NCBI GenBank assembly: GCA_019925095.2
Contig: CM034403.1
Coordinates: 3,043,690-3,107,689 of the forward strand
Direction of reading: 5' to 3'
Origin: Dendrolimus kikuchii
Taxonomy: Eukaryota; Arthropoda; Insecta; Lepidoptera; Lasiocampidae
Length of the DNA: 64,000 bases
A program made the position numbers and the translations under genes. Below, in pieces: positions 21,536 to 32,912 of the stretch (its first letter is position 1; each line of letters opens with the position of its first letter). The notes under the pieces are model-generated. The model was not told the DNA's origin, made no database searches, and saw nothing but the letters and a program-made list of their open reading frames with translations.

Positions 21536-21554
21536 GGAGCGATTTTAAATTATT

Positions 21555-21856
21555 ACATACATACATAACTTCACGCCAGTTCTCTTGCGGGGTAGGCACG
21601 AACAACAGAGCGCCATTTAGGCTTATTCTTACACACCTCACTTGCTTCTTTGACATTCATAACTCTTGTCATGCACGCTCGTCTGTTCTTAAGGCTCCTA
21701 ACATCACCTTCTGCTAGTACACGATCAATTTGATCATGGAAAGTGTGTCGTGGCCTTCCACGACTTCTGCATCCATCCACTTTTGCATTGTATATCTGTT
21801 TATTCATTCTTTCATCATGCATTCTTTCTACATGTCCGAACCACCGGAGCATTCCT
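21555..21856 (-). mobile_element. LineA copy 4
   Basis: Minus-strand C-terminal ~95 codons, open to the natural stop (MLRWFGHVERMHDERMNKQI to PARELA). Flanked by the 12-bp ttttaaattatt at 21543-21554 and 21857-21868. Confidence 0.9.
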
Positions 21857-21868
21857 TTTTAAATTATT

Positions 21869-22144
21869 GTTTACAATAATAATTTTATTCTCTCATTTCA
21901 TTTCAGTCCCTACATTTTTTGTCAATTTTTTGTTAGCAATTATCAGTCTGTGGCTGTATAAAAGAAGGGTCGTTGACACCATCTCTTTAAAAGCATAATA
22001 TTCATTACAATATTGGACATGAACGCATTATTTTTACATTTTTATTTCAAAACTTGTATTTTTTTCTGTGATGTTTAATTAGTGTAAATACATCGCTATT
22101 TATTCAAATAGCATTTTTCTTTCTTCATTATTAAGTCATAAAAA
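21869..22144. other. No recognisable feature
   Basis: AT-rich spacer. Confidence 0.5.
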
Positions 22145-22280
22145 TATATCTAACTAACTGAACTAACTCACTACAGCGTCTCGGCGACCCGAAATGAGTC
22201 TTGGCCTCCGAAACGAGAATACGCCACCCCTTTCTGTTCAGCGCTATTTCCTGCCAATTACAAGCCTGTCGTAGAAATAT
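22145..22280 (-). mobile_element. LineB 3'-end fragment
   Basis: Minus strand: aattggcaggaaatagcgct, ctcgtttcggaggccaagac, tcatttcgggtcgccgagac, then gttagttcagttagttag. This parallels the terminal block of the copies at 935 and 18895. Confidence 0.65.
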
Positions 22281-22548
22281 ATCTTTGATAAAAAGGTATC
22301 AAATTAGTATATTTTTTGGTTTTAATTATATTCAGATTTGCGGCGATTTAACATTGGCATTTCGTATACCACAGAGAATATTAATATAATAGGAAATTGT
22401 TTACGCTTTAGTTCAATTGAAATAAAACAAAATCTTGAGCACTATTAATGAACTGAAATAGGAAAGACACAAAGGGAACTCACCGGATCTCCTTGAAATG
22501 TTTTACACGGCGACACAGTTCTTCTATGTTGTTGTATGTTATATATTT
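22281..22548. other. No recognisable feature
   Basis: AT-rich spacer. Confidence 0.5.
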
Positions 22549-22867
22549 TATTAGGCGCTGGGGGAGCAGCTCCCCCGGTATTGGAAGAGGCCTAGTGAGC
22601 TAGGCCCACGCTTGCCAGGGCACGCGGAGTTGGGAATCCCGCAGTCTCGTAGCCCTGGCATAAGGCGCGAGACGGAACACCCAGGGGTTTTAGTGGGTAG
22701 CCCTAACTGGGGAGTGGCAATAGCATGGCACCAGTTCTAACTGGGCACGCTAGTGCCACCCCCGATCTGGCGAATCCCACACTCACACGGGTCTCGAACA
22801 TCCCCCCAGGCTTCTGTGCCTGTCGCGGCTTAGGCTTCAAACGTATTTCCCCTGGCCAACAAAAAAT
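22549..22867 (+). mobile_element. GC-rich retroposed 3' end, possibly R1-like LINE
   Basis: A ~300-bp GC-rich block in AT-rich surroundings: ggcgctgggggagcagctcc, then cccaggggttttagtgggta, gcgaatcccacactcacacg and a short A run (aacaaaaaa). The flanks share a related ~16-bp AT word (atgttatatattttat / atgttttatatattttat), fitting target-site duplication. The 'ggggttttagtgggta' phrase recalls lepidopteran R1-type LINE 3'UTRs. No coding sequence is present. Confidence 0.55.
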
Positions 22868-23198
22868 GTTTTATATATTTTATGGCCACTATTATTATAT
22901 CTAACAAATGAGTAGATTATTTGTATCTATACTAACAGTGGTATTCTGTTTAATCTGTAAAATACAAACGTCATTGTCATTAATGTCAAGTCAGTTTGAC
23001 AAGAGACAAATGCTCAATATCATCGCCCCTTTCTAATGGTTGAACTGAACACATAAACAAGCATTATATCCTAAAATAAATTTATTGAAATTAAGAATAA
23101 GAATTCTGTTAAAATACATATAGATAAAGTATAAGCTGATTACAATTGGTGGTTTCAATATCAAGAAACGAAACAAGACTGTATCACTACACGGTTAA
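22868..23198. other. No recognisable feature
   Basis: AT-rich spacer. Confidence 0.5.
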
Positions 23199-23575
23199 AG
23201 TATCTATATATATAAAAATCATTTGCTGTTCGTTAGTCTCGCTAAAACTCGAGAACGACTGGACTGATTTGGCTAATTTTGGTTATGAATTATTTGTGGA
23301 AGTCCAGGGAAGGTTTAGAAAGTGAGTAAATATGAAAAAATGCTTGGAATATAGTAAAAACAACAATTTCGCTTTCCCTTAGAAACTATTCCTATTTATC
23401 AAACATTTGATCTTCTTCCTGTCGTTTAGAAATCAATTCATTTTAAAAGTCCTTCAGAAATCAAATTAAATTTAAAAATAAAGTTTTCTTTTTCATTTTT
23501 TTGGTTATAAATGTCAAACGTTTGATGTTCGTCCCGTCGTTCAAAAATCAAAGTTTTTAATTTATTTATATTATG
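23199..23575 (+). mobile_element. Hel1 Helitron, copy 2 (3'-truncated)
   Basis: tctatatatataaaaatcat start, then ctcgctaaaactcgagaacg, gactggactgatttggctaa and atttgtggaagtccagggaa. It lacks the aagtttgccgggtc 3' end. Confidence 0.8.
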
Positions 23576-23617
23576 ACTTTACGCACATAGCACAATTGGA
23601 CTACCTACTTTCTTGCC

Positions 23618-24014
23618 TTCTTCTTACGTACGCTCGCGGACCGCGTTCGTAATACTGAAGTAAGAAAGAGAGTTGGTCTGAAAGAGAGTGTCGGGGTGAA
23701 GGTAAGGAAAGGAATGCTCCGGTGGTTCGGGCATGTGGAAAGAATGCATGATGAAAGAATGACTAAACAGATATACAATGCAAAAGTGGATGGATGCAGA
23801 AGGCGTGGAAGGTCACGACACACCTTCCATGATCAAATTGATCGTGTACTAGCAGAAGGTGATGTCAGGAGCCTTAAGAACAGACGAGCTTGCATGACAA
23901 GAGTTATGAATGTCAAAGAGGCAAGTGAGGTGTGTAAGAATGGGCCTAAATGGCGCTCTGTTGTTCGTGCCTACCCCGCAAGGGAACTGGCGTGAAGTTA
24001 TGTATGTATGTATG
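23618..24014 (+). mobile_element. LineA copy 5
   Basis: Encodes the last ~120 codons in a largely open frame (VGLKESVGVKVRKGMLRWFG to PARELA), with a (TATG)n tail. The 12-bp tactttcttgcc flanks it at 23606-23617 and 24015-24026. Confidence 0.9.
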
Positions 24015-24026
24015 TACTTTCTTGCC

Positions 24027-25040
24027 GTCAATTTCTTGTCACCATATGAGCGAGTTATATTTGGCTTAAATATAGATAATTAATAATAGGAGCGATGAGG
24101 GATGGACAATTGCACGTCATTCGCTTAAAGGTTCTTATTTTAATTTAATAATGAGGCGAAGGTTTATTTATTGTACTACCACAATTGCACATATCGAATT
24201 AGTTGTAAATTTTACTCTTTTAATATTAATTTGATTTGTCAGTAATATAAATAGCACAACCAGAGATTGTAAACTATAAAAACAATAAAAACGCTTTAGT
24301 TATCAATCTAATATGTACTTTGGTATAAGGATTCAAGTGATTTGAGTTTTTAAATTTACCGCGTATTTGTGATGTTATTTGTAATGCTAACGTGACGTTA
24401 TTAAAGATATCTAGTTAGATAGACATATATCAGCCAATCGGTCAACGGAATATCTAGGCGGTCCACCCGAATGATACTGCGCTGCACCGTGCGATTGCAT
24501 TAACTCAGTTCACTGCGCAGCGGGCTGGTGTGCTAACACACTTACTCCGAATGTGTTGACGCGTAACTCAGTGCACCGCAGCGTCACTCTTGATAATGTA
24601 ATTAACGTTAGCCAGCAATATTGCGTTGCCTTCGCTACTGCGTTGCTTACGCTTGTACTATGCTGACTTCAATTCTACTAACCAATGGTAGAGGGTGAGC
24701 GGGGCGCATGTTTTGCTATTAAGGGATTATTTATGTTAGACCAGGAAGGCGCGGGCCGTACGAGCCCTGAGCGAGGCATGGATTCAAACTTCAGGAATAC
24801 TTTATATAGCAATTCATTTAACACCCACCAGGCTCCTACAAATCTATGTACACGGTCGCCGCTCAGACCACGGTGGAGCATAAATCATCCATTATTCGGT
24901 ATAGCAGGCCATATCATGTTCAATCATTATGCGGCACAGAAACACTCGAAATAATGAGCAGCATGACTATACTAGGCAGGTTCCTAAATGCCTGATCTCG
25001 AATGATTGTCATGATTTGACATGATATGGCCTGCTGCTTT
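24027..25040. other. Unassigned; contains a GC-richer block and a short inverted repeat
   Basis: 24440-24900 is less AT-rich (ctgcgctgcaccgtgcgatt, gaaggcgcgggccgtacgag) but matches no family I know. agcaggccatatcatgt (24905-24921) is repeated inverted at 25019-25035, just before an S1 copy. Confidence 0.5.
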
Positions 25041-25287
25041 ACACATAGCCAGGTGGTAGGGCATTTGTCCGACTGGATGGCTACCACCCCTGGTCTAGAG
25101 TATGCCGCCATAACAACCTTGATTTATGTTCCGGCATTAGTGACCAGGTTCCAGTTTCCCTTAAGAGAGCAGCAGCGCATTTGTAGCACCTTTGGTGTTG
25201 CAAATGTCCATAGGCGATGGTAACCGCTTTCCATCGAGTGGGCCGTCTGCCTGTCTGCGGAACTCCTACAATAAAAATAAAAAAAAG
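25041..25287 (+). mobile_element. S1 copy, 5'-truncated
   Basis: Starts at acatagccaggtggtaggg and is otherwise intact to cctacaataaaaataaaaaa. Confidence 0.8.
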
Positions 25288-26404
25288 AAACATGCCAAGT
25301 GATTGTGCGTTGGCGCAATTTTGGGTTACTTAACTCAATGCGCTATTTCAGTGAGTTGCGCTTAATGATATACAGTGTAAAATTATAGTCACTTGGGACA
25401 CGACTAGGGTACGACACGTGTTTAAAGTCTAGACGGGAATGGTTTTTGACGGGCTTTAAACGCCATATCTCACTGGGACATTTAGAATTGTATATTCATA
25501 ATTATAATATATAACTACACTGAAGAGATTGTGCATTGTATGGCGTTATAGAGAGTTGTCGTTAAATGGAGAGAAGTCTGTTATTTTCGTCTGACATATT
25601 TTGCTGCACCAGTAATTTTGTTGTATTTTTTACTTATTTTATTCATATCTTGCGATATTGAGGCATCTTGGTGATAAAGAAAGTACTTAGAAATTTCGGT
25701 ATTTTGGAATTTCTTAGAAGTTTCGGTATGCATGATGCCGACAGTCAAGTTTGTTACGGGCGAGGATAATAAAGCGATAAAAGAACGTCGTAGAAGCAGC
25801 GCAGCTTTTACTAATTTTGGCAACTTTAAAGGTACTTTTTATTACTTAATTGTTGTCGTTATTGAGAGTGGGTGTAATGCTATGTAGAGTGTATCATTGT
25901 ATGGAAGACAAGCTAAACCATCCAAAGTCAAGTTATTTCGACGCTTAAAGGAGTTTGTCATTAAATCTAGTGACGTTACATGGAGTTTACACTGTATCTT
26001 GCGCATATCTTGACACCAGCTCAATCAATCATTCAAATAATAACAATAACTTTTCAGAGCGGCCGCTATTTAGATTATTTCAACAATCACTGCACTTGCC
26101 AAAAATCTTATTATTTTTAACATGTATGTCTATTTAACACCGCAAAACGAATCCGAAAACACAAAATGGCGGCATCTTCCATGAACCAAAGAGAAATTGA
26201 GGGGGACAGAGATAGATATACATACATACCAGTACACAAAAAGAGAAGGAAATATGTATGTATCAAGAATGTGTATTGAAGTTCGAACAAGAGATGGCGA
26301 TACCATGATTTGACTACATTAAATAATAAACACACGGTATGTTTAGAATGTTTAATAGTATAGATAGAAAATACCATAAAGTATTTTAGTGCCCGACCTT
26401 TACT
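25288..26404. other. No recognisable feature
   Basis: AT-rich sequence without supported repeats or genes; short open frames look random. Confidence 0.5.
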
Positions 26405-26630
26405 TATCCGTGCAGGGACAGTGAAAGAATACGATTTAGGTAGGTAGGATATGTGCCCGACTGGATGGCTACCCTCCCTAGTTTAGAGTATGCCGCCATA
26501 ACAACTTGATTTGTGTACCGACATTAGTGGCCAGGTTCCAAACTTCCTTAAGAGAGCAGTAGCATTTGTAGCACCTTTGGTGTTGTAAATGTCTATAGGC
26601 GATGTCTGCTGAACTCGTGCAAAATAAATT
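26405..26630 (+). mobile_element. S1 degenerate copy
   Basis: Older copy with several internal deletions: atccgtgcagggacagtgaa, gactggatggctaccctccc, gtctataggcgatgtctgct. Confidence 0.7.
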
Positions 26631-26872
26631 ATGATATTTTTTTTAATTTTTGCCAGATCTCTCTATTCGAAGCAGAGATCTTATATACCCTTGGTTTTTA
26701 TCTTTTTTACTTTTACTACCTTTGTAATACAAATAATGTGAGAAATAATTATAATCTGTAGTTACACGTCAAAATCTTAAATTAGTTAACATAATATTTT
26801 GACGTTCAAATCAATATGGATTTTCAAAGGCTGACTTAAGACCGAAGTATGAAGGCTTCAAGCACTTGAGTA

Positions 26873-27284
26873 ATCTATATATATAAAAATCAATTGCTGT
26901 TCGTTAGACTCGCTAAAACTCGAGAACGGCTGGACTGATTTGGTTAATTTTAGTTTTGAATTATTTGTGGAAGTCCAGGGAAGGTTTAAAAGGTGAGTAA
27001 ATATGAAAAACAAATTTTGGAATATAGTAAAAACAACAATTTCGCTTTCCCTTAGAAACTATTCCTACCTGTCAAACATTTGATGTTCGTCCCGTGGATT
27101 AGAAATCAATTAAATTTAAAACTGAAGATTTTTTCATTTTTTTGGTTTTGAATATCAAACGTTTGATGTTCGTTCCGGTTAGTTTTGACCACATTTTTGA
27201 CTGAAGTTGAAACATTCTGCAATTATCATTCAGCTTTTTTATTTATTGATTCTGAGGCGGTACGAAGTTTGCCGGGTCTGCTAA
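26873..27284 (+). mobile_element. Hel1 Helitron, full-length copy 3
   Basis: Complete: tctatatatataaaaatcaa start, ctcgctaaaactcgagaacg, cttagaaactattcctacct, ending tacgaagtttgccgggtctg followed by ctaat (CTAA-T). About 410 bp, non-coding. It defines both ends of the family. Confidence 0.85.
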
Positions 27285-27448
27285 TCTACAATATTATAAA
27301 AGCTTAGATCATATAAATATTATACCTTTATACTCTAGACATATTATACCTTCATGTATAAAAGTGTGGGTCTTTTGTTTTTTAGATTTTTTTGTTTTTC
27401 CGATTGTTTGAGATTCACGTAAAAACTATTGGGACAATTTCAACGTGG

Positions 27449-27768
27449 TTTTTTTATTTTTATTGCAGAAGCATAGCAGACAGGCAGACGGCCCAACTGT
27501 GATGGAATGTGGTTACCGTCGCCTATGGACATTAGCAATAGCAAAAGTGCTGCCAATGTGCTGCCGGCCTTGAAGGAGAAACTGGAACTGACTGATGCCG
27601 GAACACAACTCAAAGTTGTTATGGCAGCATACTCTAGACCAGGGGTGGTAGTCATCCAGTCGGGCAAATGCCCTACCACCTGGCTGTGGGTTGTTTATTC
27701 GCCTCTTACAACAGGCTGCCTGGCCGCAGGAAATTGTATACTTTTATTTTCTTCCGTTCTTGCGGATG
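27449..27768 (-). mobile_element. S1 copy, second subfamily
   Basis: Minus strand. It differs in the middle (ccttgaaggagaaactggaa and gctgccaatgtgctgccggc instead of the ctcttaaggga/cagcgcatttgtagc type), a variant also seen at 58624 and 63340. Confidence 0.75.
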
Positions 27769-28440
27769 ACACGGTTTTCGCTGATCAATAACAAATTCCT
27801 GGAGTTAAAATCTGCGTTACTTTTTATGCTGAGAATCGCGCGGCATTTTTCCCGGTAGCGGTTTCGAATTGTTAGGACACGTATAAATTAGCTTATTTTG
27901 TCCAACTTAGATGAAGTCGCGGTCAAATCCTAGTTTATTCATATAATTAGTATTCAAATATTAATTTTAACACTGAAATACGTGAACAAAATATTTAAGC
28001 CTATAATTGAATAAGACTGCCTCGGTTTAACTTTGAACAAAATCCTTATACAAATTAATTCAACCTTTTCCACTGAAGCGGACAAAGCCTGATGAATTAA
28101 ATAATTTGAGATATTGAGCCTATAGAATAAGTCCGTTATGAACAATACACGGCCAGAATATTTGATTAAATCACTGACGCTTTACAGTGAATTTTCTTTT
28201 TGTTTGATTATACCGATATTAAACGATTCATTTCTGCCTTTCAAAATCAACCAAAGTGATCCGTATACATAAACTAAACTGAAGTAAATCGATGTCATTG
28301 AAACACGCGTTATTTAAATGGTGTTTATGGTATTACGAGGTCCAACAATGAGAGACAGCATATGAATCCATAACTCACTTTAATGTATTACTCTTCCGAT
28401 ATACACAGAACTTATTGTCCTCACACTTGACTGTCAAATA
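27769..28440. other. No firm feature; possible degenerate Helitron scrap
   Basis: 27810-27930 (gcgttactttttatgctgag, tgaagtcgcggtcaaatcct) resembles a decayed Helitron 3' region. The rest is AT-rich and unassigned. Confidence 0.4.
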
Positions 28441-28578
28441 ATTACACTGAATTACACTCAGAATTACACTAAATTACACTCAGAATTACACTTAATTACA
28501 CTCAGAATTACACTGAATTACACTCAGAATTACACTAAATTACACTCAGAATTACACTGAATTACATTCAGAATTACA
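28441..28578. repeat. 22-bp minisatellite
   Basis: About six copies of a 22-bp unit of the form ctcagaattacactNaattaca, each itself two attacact half-units. Confidence 0.95.
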
Positions 28579-28673
28579 GATGGGCCTAGGCCTGCGACGC
28601 ATAGTAATAGCTCCGCTGGAAGATCTTCCTTTGAGACGGAGGAGCATTCCATCTCGCTCCTCCACCATATACG
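28579..28673 (+). repeat. Family E internal segment
   Basis: gatgggcctaggcctgcgac, gctggaagatcttcctttga and ggagcattccatctcgctcc match 43482-43572 in the opposite orientation. Here it stands alone next to the minisatellite. Confidence 0.75.
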
Positions 28674-29069
28674 GGTCATCCTAAATAATCTAATCCTAAT
28701 AAGCTTCTGGAATCTATATGAAAATACTAGATAGACTTTACGAATGTATGCGAAAAATAAGCTGGCCAGTGAGAGCAAATAATGACGAAAAGTCTACTTC
28801 ACAAGAACACAACATAACATAACCCTTCAATTCCCGCCAAAAACCGCTCATAAAATACCAGTAGAGGTTTTACAGTTTTATGGCACATTCCTGTATCTTA
28901 CCAAGCGTTCATTTACCTAAAGGGCCATTTACATGGAGAGAGTTTATCGCACGTTTTGAGGCGAGATATCGTATATTATTTTCGTAGGCGATACTCTTTA
29001 GACAATAATCGCATCGACATGTTTACATTCAACCAAAAAAACAAAAACTTGTCTACGATTACGATTTTG
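28674..29069. other. No recognisable feature
   Basis: Mixed; unassigned flank of a nested S1 pair. Confidence 0.5.
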
Positions 29070-29600
29070 CCAGGTGGTAGGGTATTTTCCCGACTGGATG
29101 GCTACCACCCCTGGTTCTTTTTATTGCAGGAGATCAGCAGACAGGCAGACGGCCCACTTGATGGAAAGCGGTTACCATCACCTATGGACATTTGCAACAC
29201 CTTAGTTGCTACAAATGCGCTGTTATTCTCTTAAGGGACACTGGAACCTGGTCACTAATGCCGGAGCACAACTCAAGGTTGTTATGGCGACATACTTTAG
29301 ACCAGGGGTGGTAGCCATCCAGTCGGGCAATTGTCCTACCATCTGGCTGTGGGTTGTTAAGTCGCTTCTTACGACAGGCTGCCCGGCCGCAGGAAATTAT
29401 ATTCTTTCTCCGTTCCTGCACGGATAAAAGTCTAAAAGTGTAAAAGTATGATCTAGAGTATGCCGCCATAACAACCTTGAATTGTGTTTCGGTATTAGTG
29501 ACCAGGTTCCAGCCTCTCTTAAGAGAACAGCAGCACATTTGTAACTGTTTTCCATCAAGTGGGCCGTCTGCCTGTCTGTTTAACTCCTACAATAAAAATA
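29070..29600 (+). mobile_element. S1 copy interrupted by another S1
   Basis: Plus-strand pieces 29070-29115 (caggtggtagggtattttcc to cacccctggt) and 29452-29600 (tctagagtatgccgccataa to cctacaataaaaata) are consecutive parts of one S1 that break at 'ctggt|ctagag'. A complete minus-strand S1 lies between them. Confidence 0.8.
29116..29426 (-). mobile_element. S1 full-length copy nested in S1
   Basis: tctttttattgcaggagatc to cgttcctgcacggat; complete, opposite orientation to its host copy. Confidence 0.85.
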
Positions 29601-30039
29601 GATTATGTCATACAATAATCGTAAGGTAATTATCACCAAGAGTTTTGTTTACACTACGACACAAATCGCATTGAGATATTTGCCTACGATTTCTCGACTT
29701 TTCTAAACTCGTATGACATTTTTCAAGTTCATGCAAGTATCATACAAATCAGTTTGAAGCGATTTTGACTCGAGACTTGCCTTTCGATCTCGGTGATTAG
29801 CTCGCCATTTTGTATTTTGTTTACACAGAGACGTCAGTATTCAATGACCAGGCGATTAACGCCCTTCCACGATATTAGTGTCAGCTCAGCTACTATATAT
29901 TTTTAAGTTGTTGGTGAGGGGGTCAGGAGTGCCATAATGACAGGATTTTTCCCTAGTTTGAGCTCCCGGCTTTTCCAACTGTTTAAGATGTTTTCCCGCT
30001 TTATTATGTTTTGTGGAAAGGAAAATAAATAAATAAAAT
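29601..30039. other. No recognisable feature
   Basis: Mixed sequence; nothing supported. Confidence 0.5.
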
Positions 30040-30540
30040 AGGTCCAAAACCAGGACCCCAGCTGTTATAGAGCCAAATGGACTGTGTCCCGACGATGGCA
30101 AGAGACCGGACGAGTTGTCTTTGGTGCCATGGAAGATGGGACGAGCATTAGTTTGGGACGCAAAGTACGTTGACACTTTGGCAGTGCCCCATCTTCCCGA
30201 TAGGGCTGTGGTAGCTGGTGCAGCTGCCGCCCGACAAGAGGACCTAAAACGCCGCAAATATGCACCCGTTGGTAGTGGATATATATTTGCGGCTTTTGGT
30301 GTCGAAACTCTCGGGCCATGGGGTCCAGAAGCCCATCGCCTTTATCGAGACCTATCAAAACGGTCGATAGATGTCTCACGAAACCAAAACGCTGGCCTGT
30401 ATATGGGTAACGCATAAGCGTTGCCATACAACATGGTAGCCCAGCGCTTTGGGAACGTTCCCAGATGACGGTGATTTGGGACCTATTTACTATTTGTAGT
30501 TTTTGTTTTTTGTAAATTAAGCTATATATATAGATATTAT
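30040..30540 (+). pseudogene. LineD C-terminal fragment, most complete single copy
   Basis: Plus strand: PDDGKRPDELSLVPWKMGRA, LVWDAKYVDTLAVPHLPDRA, AARQEDLKRRKYAPVGSGYI, FAAFGVETLGPWGPEAHRLY, RDLSKRSIDVSRNQNAGLYM, then stops inside the last block. The ISIAIQRGN and TLPxDS parts are recognisable but frameshifted. It shows the residues that precede the array unit (RPD...LVPWK.GR), so it is the best guide to the array's parent. It is followed by an AT-rich 3'UTR and a (CATA)n run at 30544-30566. Confidence 0.75.
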
Positions 30541-30566
30541 TAGTATACATACATACATACATACAT

Positions 30567-30867
30567 TTGTAAAAATAGATAACTAAGATATTTTCAAATT
30601 AAACCCATTTCCAAATGCGTCAGACAGGAAATAAACGTAATAATAAGAAAGTTTTATAATTTGACGTGCAGAACATAATTAAGAGGGCCCTGTGCTAATT
30701 GCTTTATACTTTTAATGAGTTGCCGGAATAAAGTGTCGGTCGCCTTTGTAAATATTTTTAAGTTAATGTAGCATCTGTTATTCCAGATGAATAGAAATTA
30801 ATGTAAATTTTACATTATTATTACGTTAATTATTATAAAAAAAAGTATATTATTGTATATTTTTTTC
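30567..30867. other. No recognisable feature
   Basis: AT-rich spacer. Confidence 0.5.
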
Positions 30868-30960
30868 TTTATAATACACAATTCTTCTGTCCTTACGCAT
30901 GTCATTGTACTCCTCCTAAACGGTTAGACCGATATTATTTAATGCTTTATGCTTTTGGTG
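30868..30960 (+). mobile_element. Hel2 Helitron, 5' part (split)
   Basis: acacaattcttctgtcctta, then actcctcctaaacggttaga, ccgatattatttaatgcttt: the diverged 5' region of the Hel2 copy at 4000. The 3' part is at 32170-32372. Confidence 0.65.
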
Positions 30961-30964
30961 TATA

Positions 30965-31155
30965 CAAGACAATACTCTTTATTGTACACCAAAATTAGAG
31001 AGTAAAATACACAATAAGCTTACATAGTAAAAGGTAGTACAATGGGCGGCCTTATTGCTAAAAGCAATCTTTTCCAGGCAACCTTTGGATGGACAACATC
31101 TAATTGCATAGATAGCGTTGGAGTGCAGTTGAAATAGATACTAATATAATAATAA
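30965..31155 (-). mobile_element. LineC 3'UTR, minus strand
   Basis: Minus strand: tagtatctatttcaactgca, aacgctatctatgcaattag, gattgcttttagcaataagg, then tggtgtacaataaagagtat. Colinear with 42160-42312. Confidence 0.85.
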
Positions 31156-31157
31156 AA

Positions 31158-32145
31158 TAATTATAGGGTTCACCCCGCTATCCCTAGCAAAACAGAACTG
31201 GCAGAGACCGTTGGTAATGAGTGCCTCTGATCGTATGGACGTATGGAAGAGCAAGGAGCTGCATGGCAGGTTCTATCAGGCTTTAACAGGGCCTGATGCG
31301 GATCTACCAGCGTCGGTGAACTGGCTACGTTTCGGTGACCTATTTGGGGAAACCGAAGGGTTTGTCTGTGCAATTATGGACGAGGTTATCGAACGAACAA
31401 CTACCGGAAGTACATTTTGAAGGATGGCACGCTTGACATATGTCGGGCATGCCACCGCCCTGGTGAGTCTCTCAGACATGTCACTTCCGGTTGTTCTCGT
31501 CTTGCTAACAACAAGTACTTGCACAGGCACAACCTAGTAGCCAGGATCATCCACCAGCAACTTGCTCTTAAATACGGACTTGTCTCGTCGGAGGTACCTT
31601 ATTATCAATACAAACCCGAGCCAGTTCTTGACAATGGTCAATGTCTGCTCTACTGGGACCGATCAATTTCACAGACAGAACTATTGTTGCCAACAAGCCT
31701 GAAATTGTGATAGTTGATCGGTCTGCGAGACGTGCTATAATTGTAGATGTCGCGATTCCCCATGATGGTAACCTCGTGAATGCCAAGAAAGATAAACAAA
31801 TAAAGTATATTGATCTTGCTCACGAGGTTACCGCTATGTGGAACCTGGACTCTACAATCATAGTACCGATAGTGGTGTCAGTGAATGGACTAATAGCGAA
31901 GAGCCTTGACCGCCACCTTGAAAGGCTCTCGCTTGGTATCTGGTTGAAGGGTCGGATGCAGAAGGCAGCTTTGTTGGACACGGCCCGTATTGTGAGGAGA
32001 TTCCTGTGTCTGGGGCCTTAACCACCGGTAGCCTGGACCCTAGGCCCCACTGCCGGCGAAGATCAGTTTTTTTTTATATTTTTTTTTATAAATTATTTTG
32101 TATATTTTATAAGAAAAATGTAAAAAATTTGGAATAAAAATATAT
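31158..32145 (+). pseudogene. R2/R4-type LINE C-terminal fragment (zinc knuckle and REL-endonuclease region)
   Basis: Three frames carry one protein end. Part 1 (31211-31400) DVWKSKELHGRFYQALTGPD ... EVIER. Part 2 (31400-31640) LDICRACHRPGESLRHVTSG then CSRLANNKYLHRHNLVARII; this is a C-x2-C-x8-H-x4-C zinc motif followed by HRHN. Part 3 (31645-32021) NFTDRTIVANKPEIVIVDRS, AIIVDVAIPHDGNLVNAKKD, ending LDTARIVRRFLCLGP and a stop. A CCHC motif followed by a KPE/D...D...VD(I/V)A.P restriction-like nuclease block is characteristic of the R2/R4 (Dong, NeSL) group of LINEs. Two frameshifts and missing RT core make it dead. It lies inside a split Helitron, after a LineC tail, and aataattat occurs near both ends. 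Confidence 0.75.
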
Positions 32146-32169
32146 ATGTAAATAATTATTATACATAAT

Positions 32170-32372
32170 GTGTATGTTCAAGTAGATTCCAAAATGGTTT
32201 AAATTTTCAATTGAACCCGGTAGATGGCGCGAATCGGGTTCCAGGAATTTTAATATTTTTTTTGTGTTTATTTGCATCCCTCGGTGTTTTCAATCCACAC
32301 TTGGACCAATAGGTGGCGCTGCAATTGGGACCAAAAAAATTTTAAGCTGGCAACGTCACATAGACCCGCTTG
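32170..32372 (+). mobile_element. Hel2 Helitron, 3' part (split)
   Basis: Contains the paired boxes (attgaacccggtagatggcg and cttggaccaataggtggcgc) and an end like ggcaacgtcacatagacccg followed by cttgt. Continuation of 30868-30960. Confidence 0.65.
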
Positions 32373-32389
32373 TATTATTTTCATTAGTG

Positions 32390-32568
32390 TATTGTTAAGA
32401 TGTACACCAACGAATTATTTGTAACAATATTCTTGTCCATCCAAATGTTGCCAGGAAGAAATTGCTTTAAGCAATAAGGCCGCCCATTGTACCACCTTAT
32501 AATCATAAGACAAGAGTATAATGTTAAAATATTTTTATATTGGTGTGATAAAGAGTATTGTTGTAGTT
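32390..32568 (+). mobile_element. LineC 3'UTR
   Basis: ttgtccatccaaatgttgcc, attgctttaagcaataaggc, ggtgtgataaagagtattg. No coding part is left. Confidence 0.8.
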
Positions 32569-32910
32569 GTTTTATATTTGATATGGCAACACTGAGGCTA
32601 ACACTCATTTATAATTTAGCATTATCGATGTCCTGGACGAGATTTCGGACTCTCGTCTCTACTCTGTATTTCAAATATGAAGAGAATTTATCCAAGTGCG
32701 TGTAGGACCCATATAGAGTCCGTAGAGACATCGGACGTCAACTGTATTTCTTCTTTGGTTATCTCAAAAAAATGCATAGCGTTTTATTCTATATTAAAGT
32801 TGCTTTAAAATCTTGTTACGTGCGAGCGGGGTACGCGCTTAGCATTGGACGAGTACACCAGTCTTTTTTTCAACTAAATGCTTTTATTGTCTTACACAGT
32901 CGTACATGCT
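32569..32910. other. No recognisable feature
   Basis: Unassigned spacer. Confidence 0.5.
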
Positions 32911-32912
32911 AT

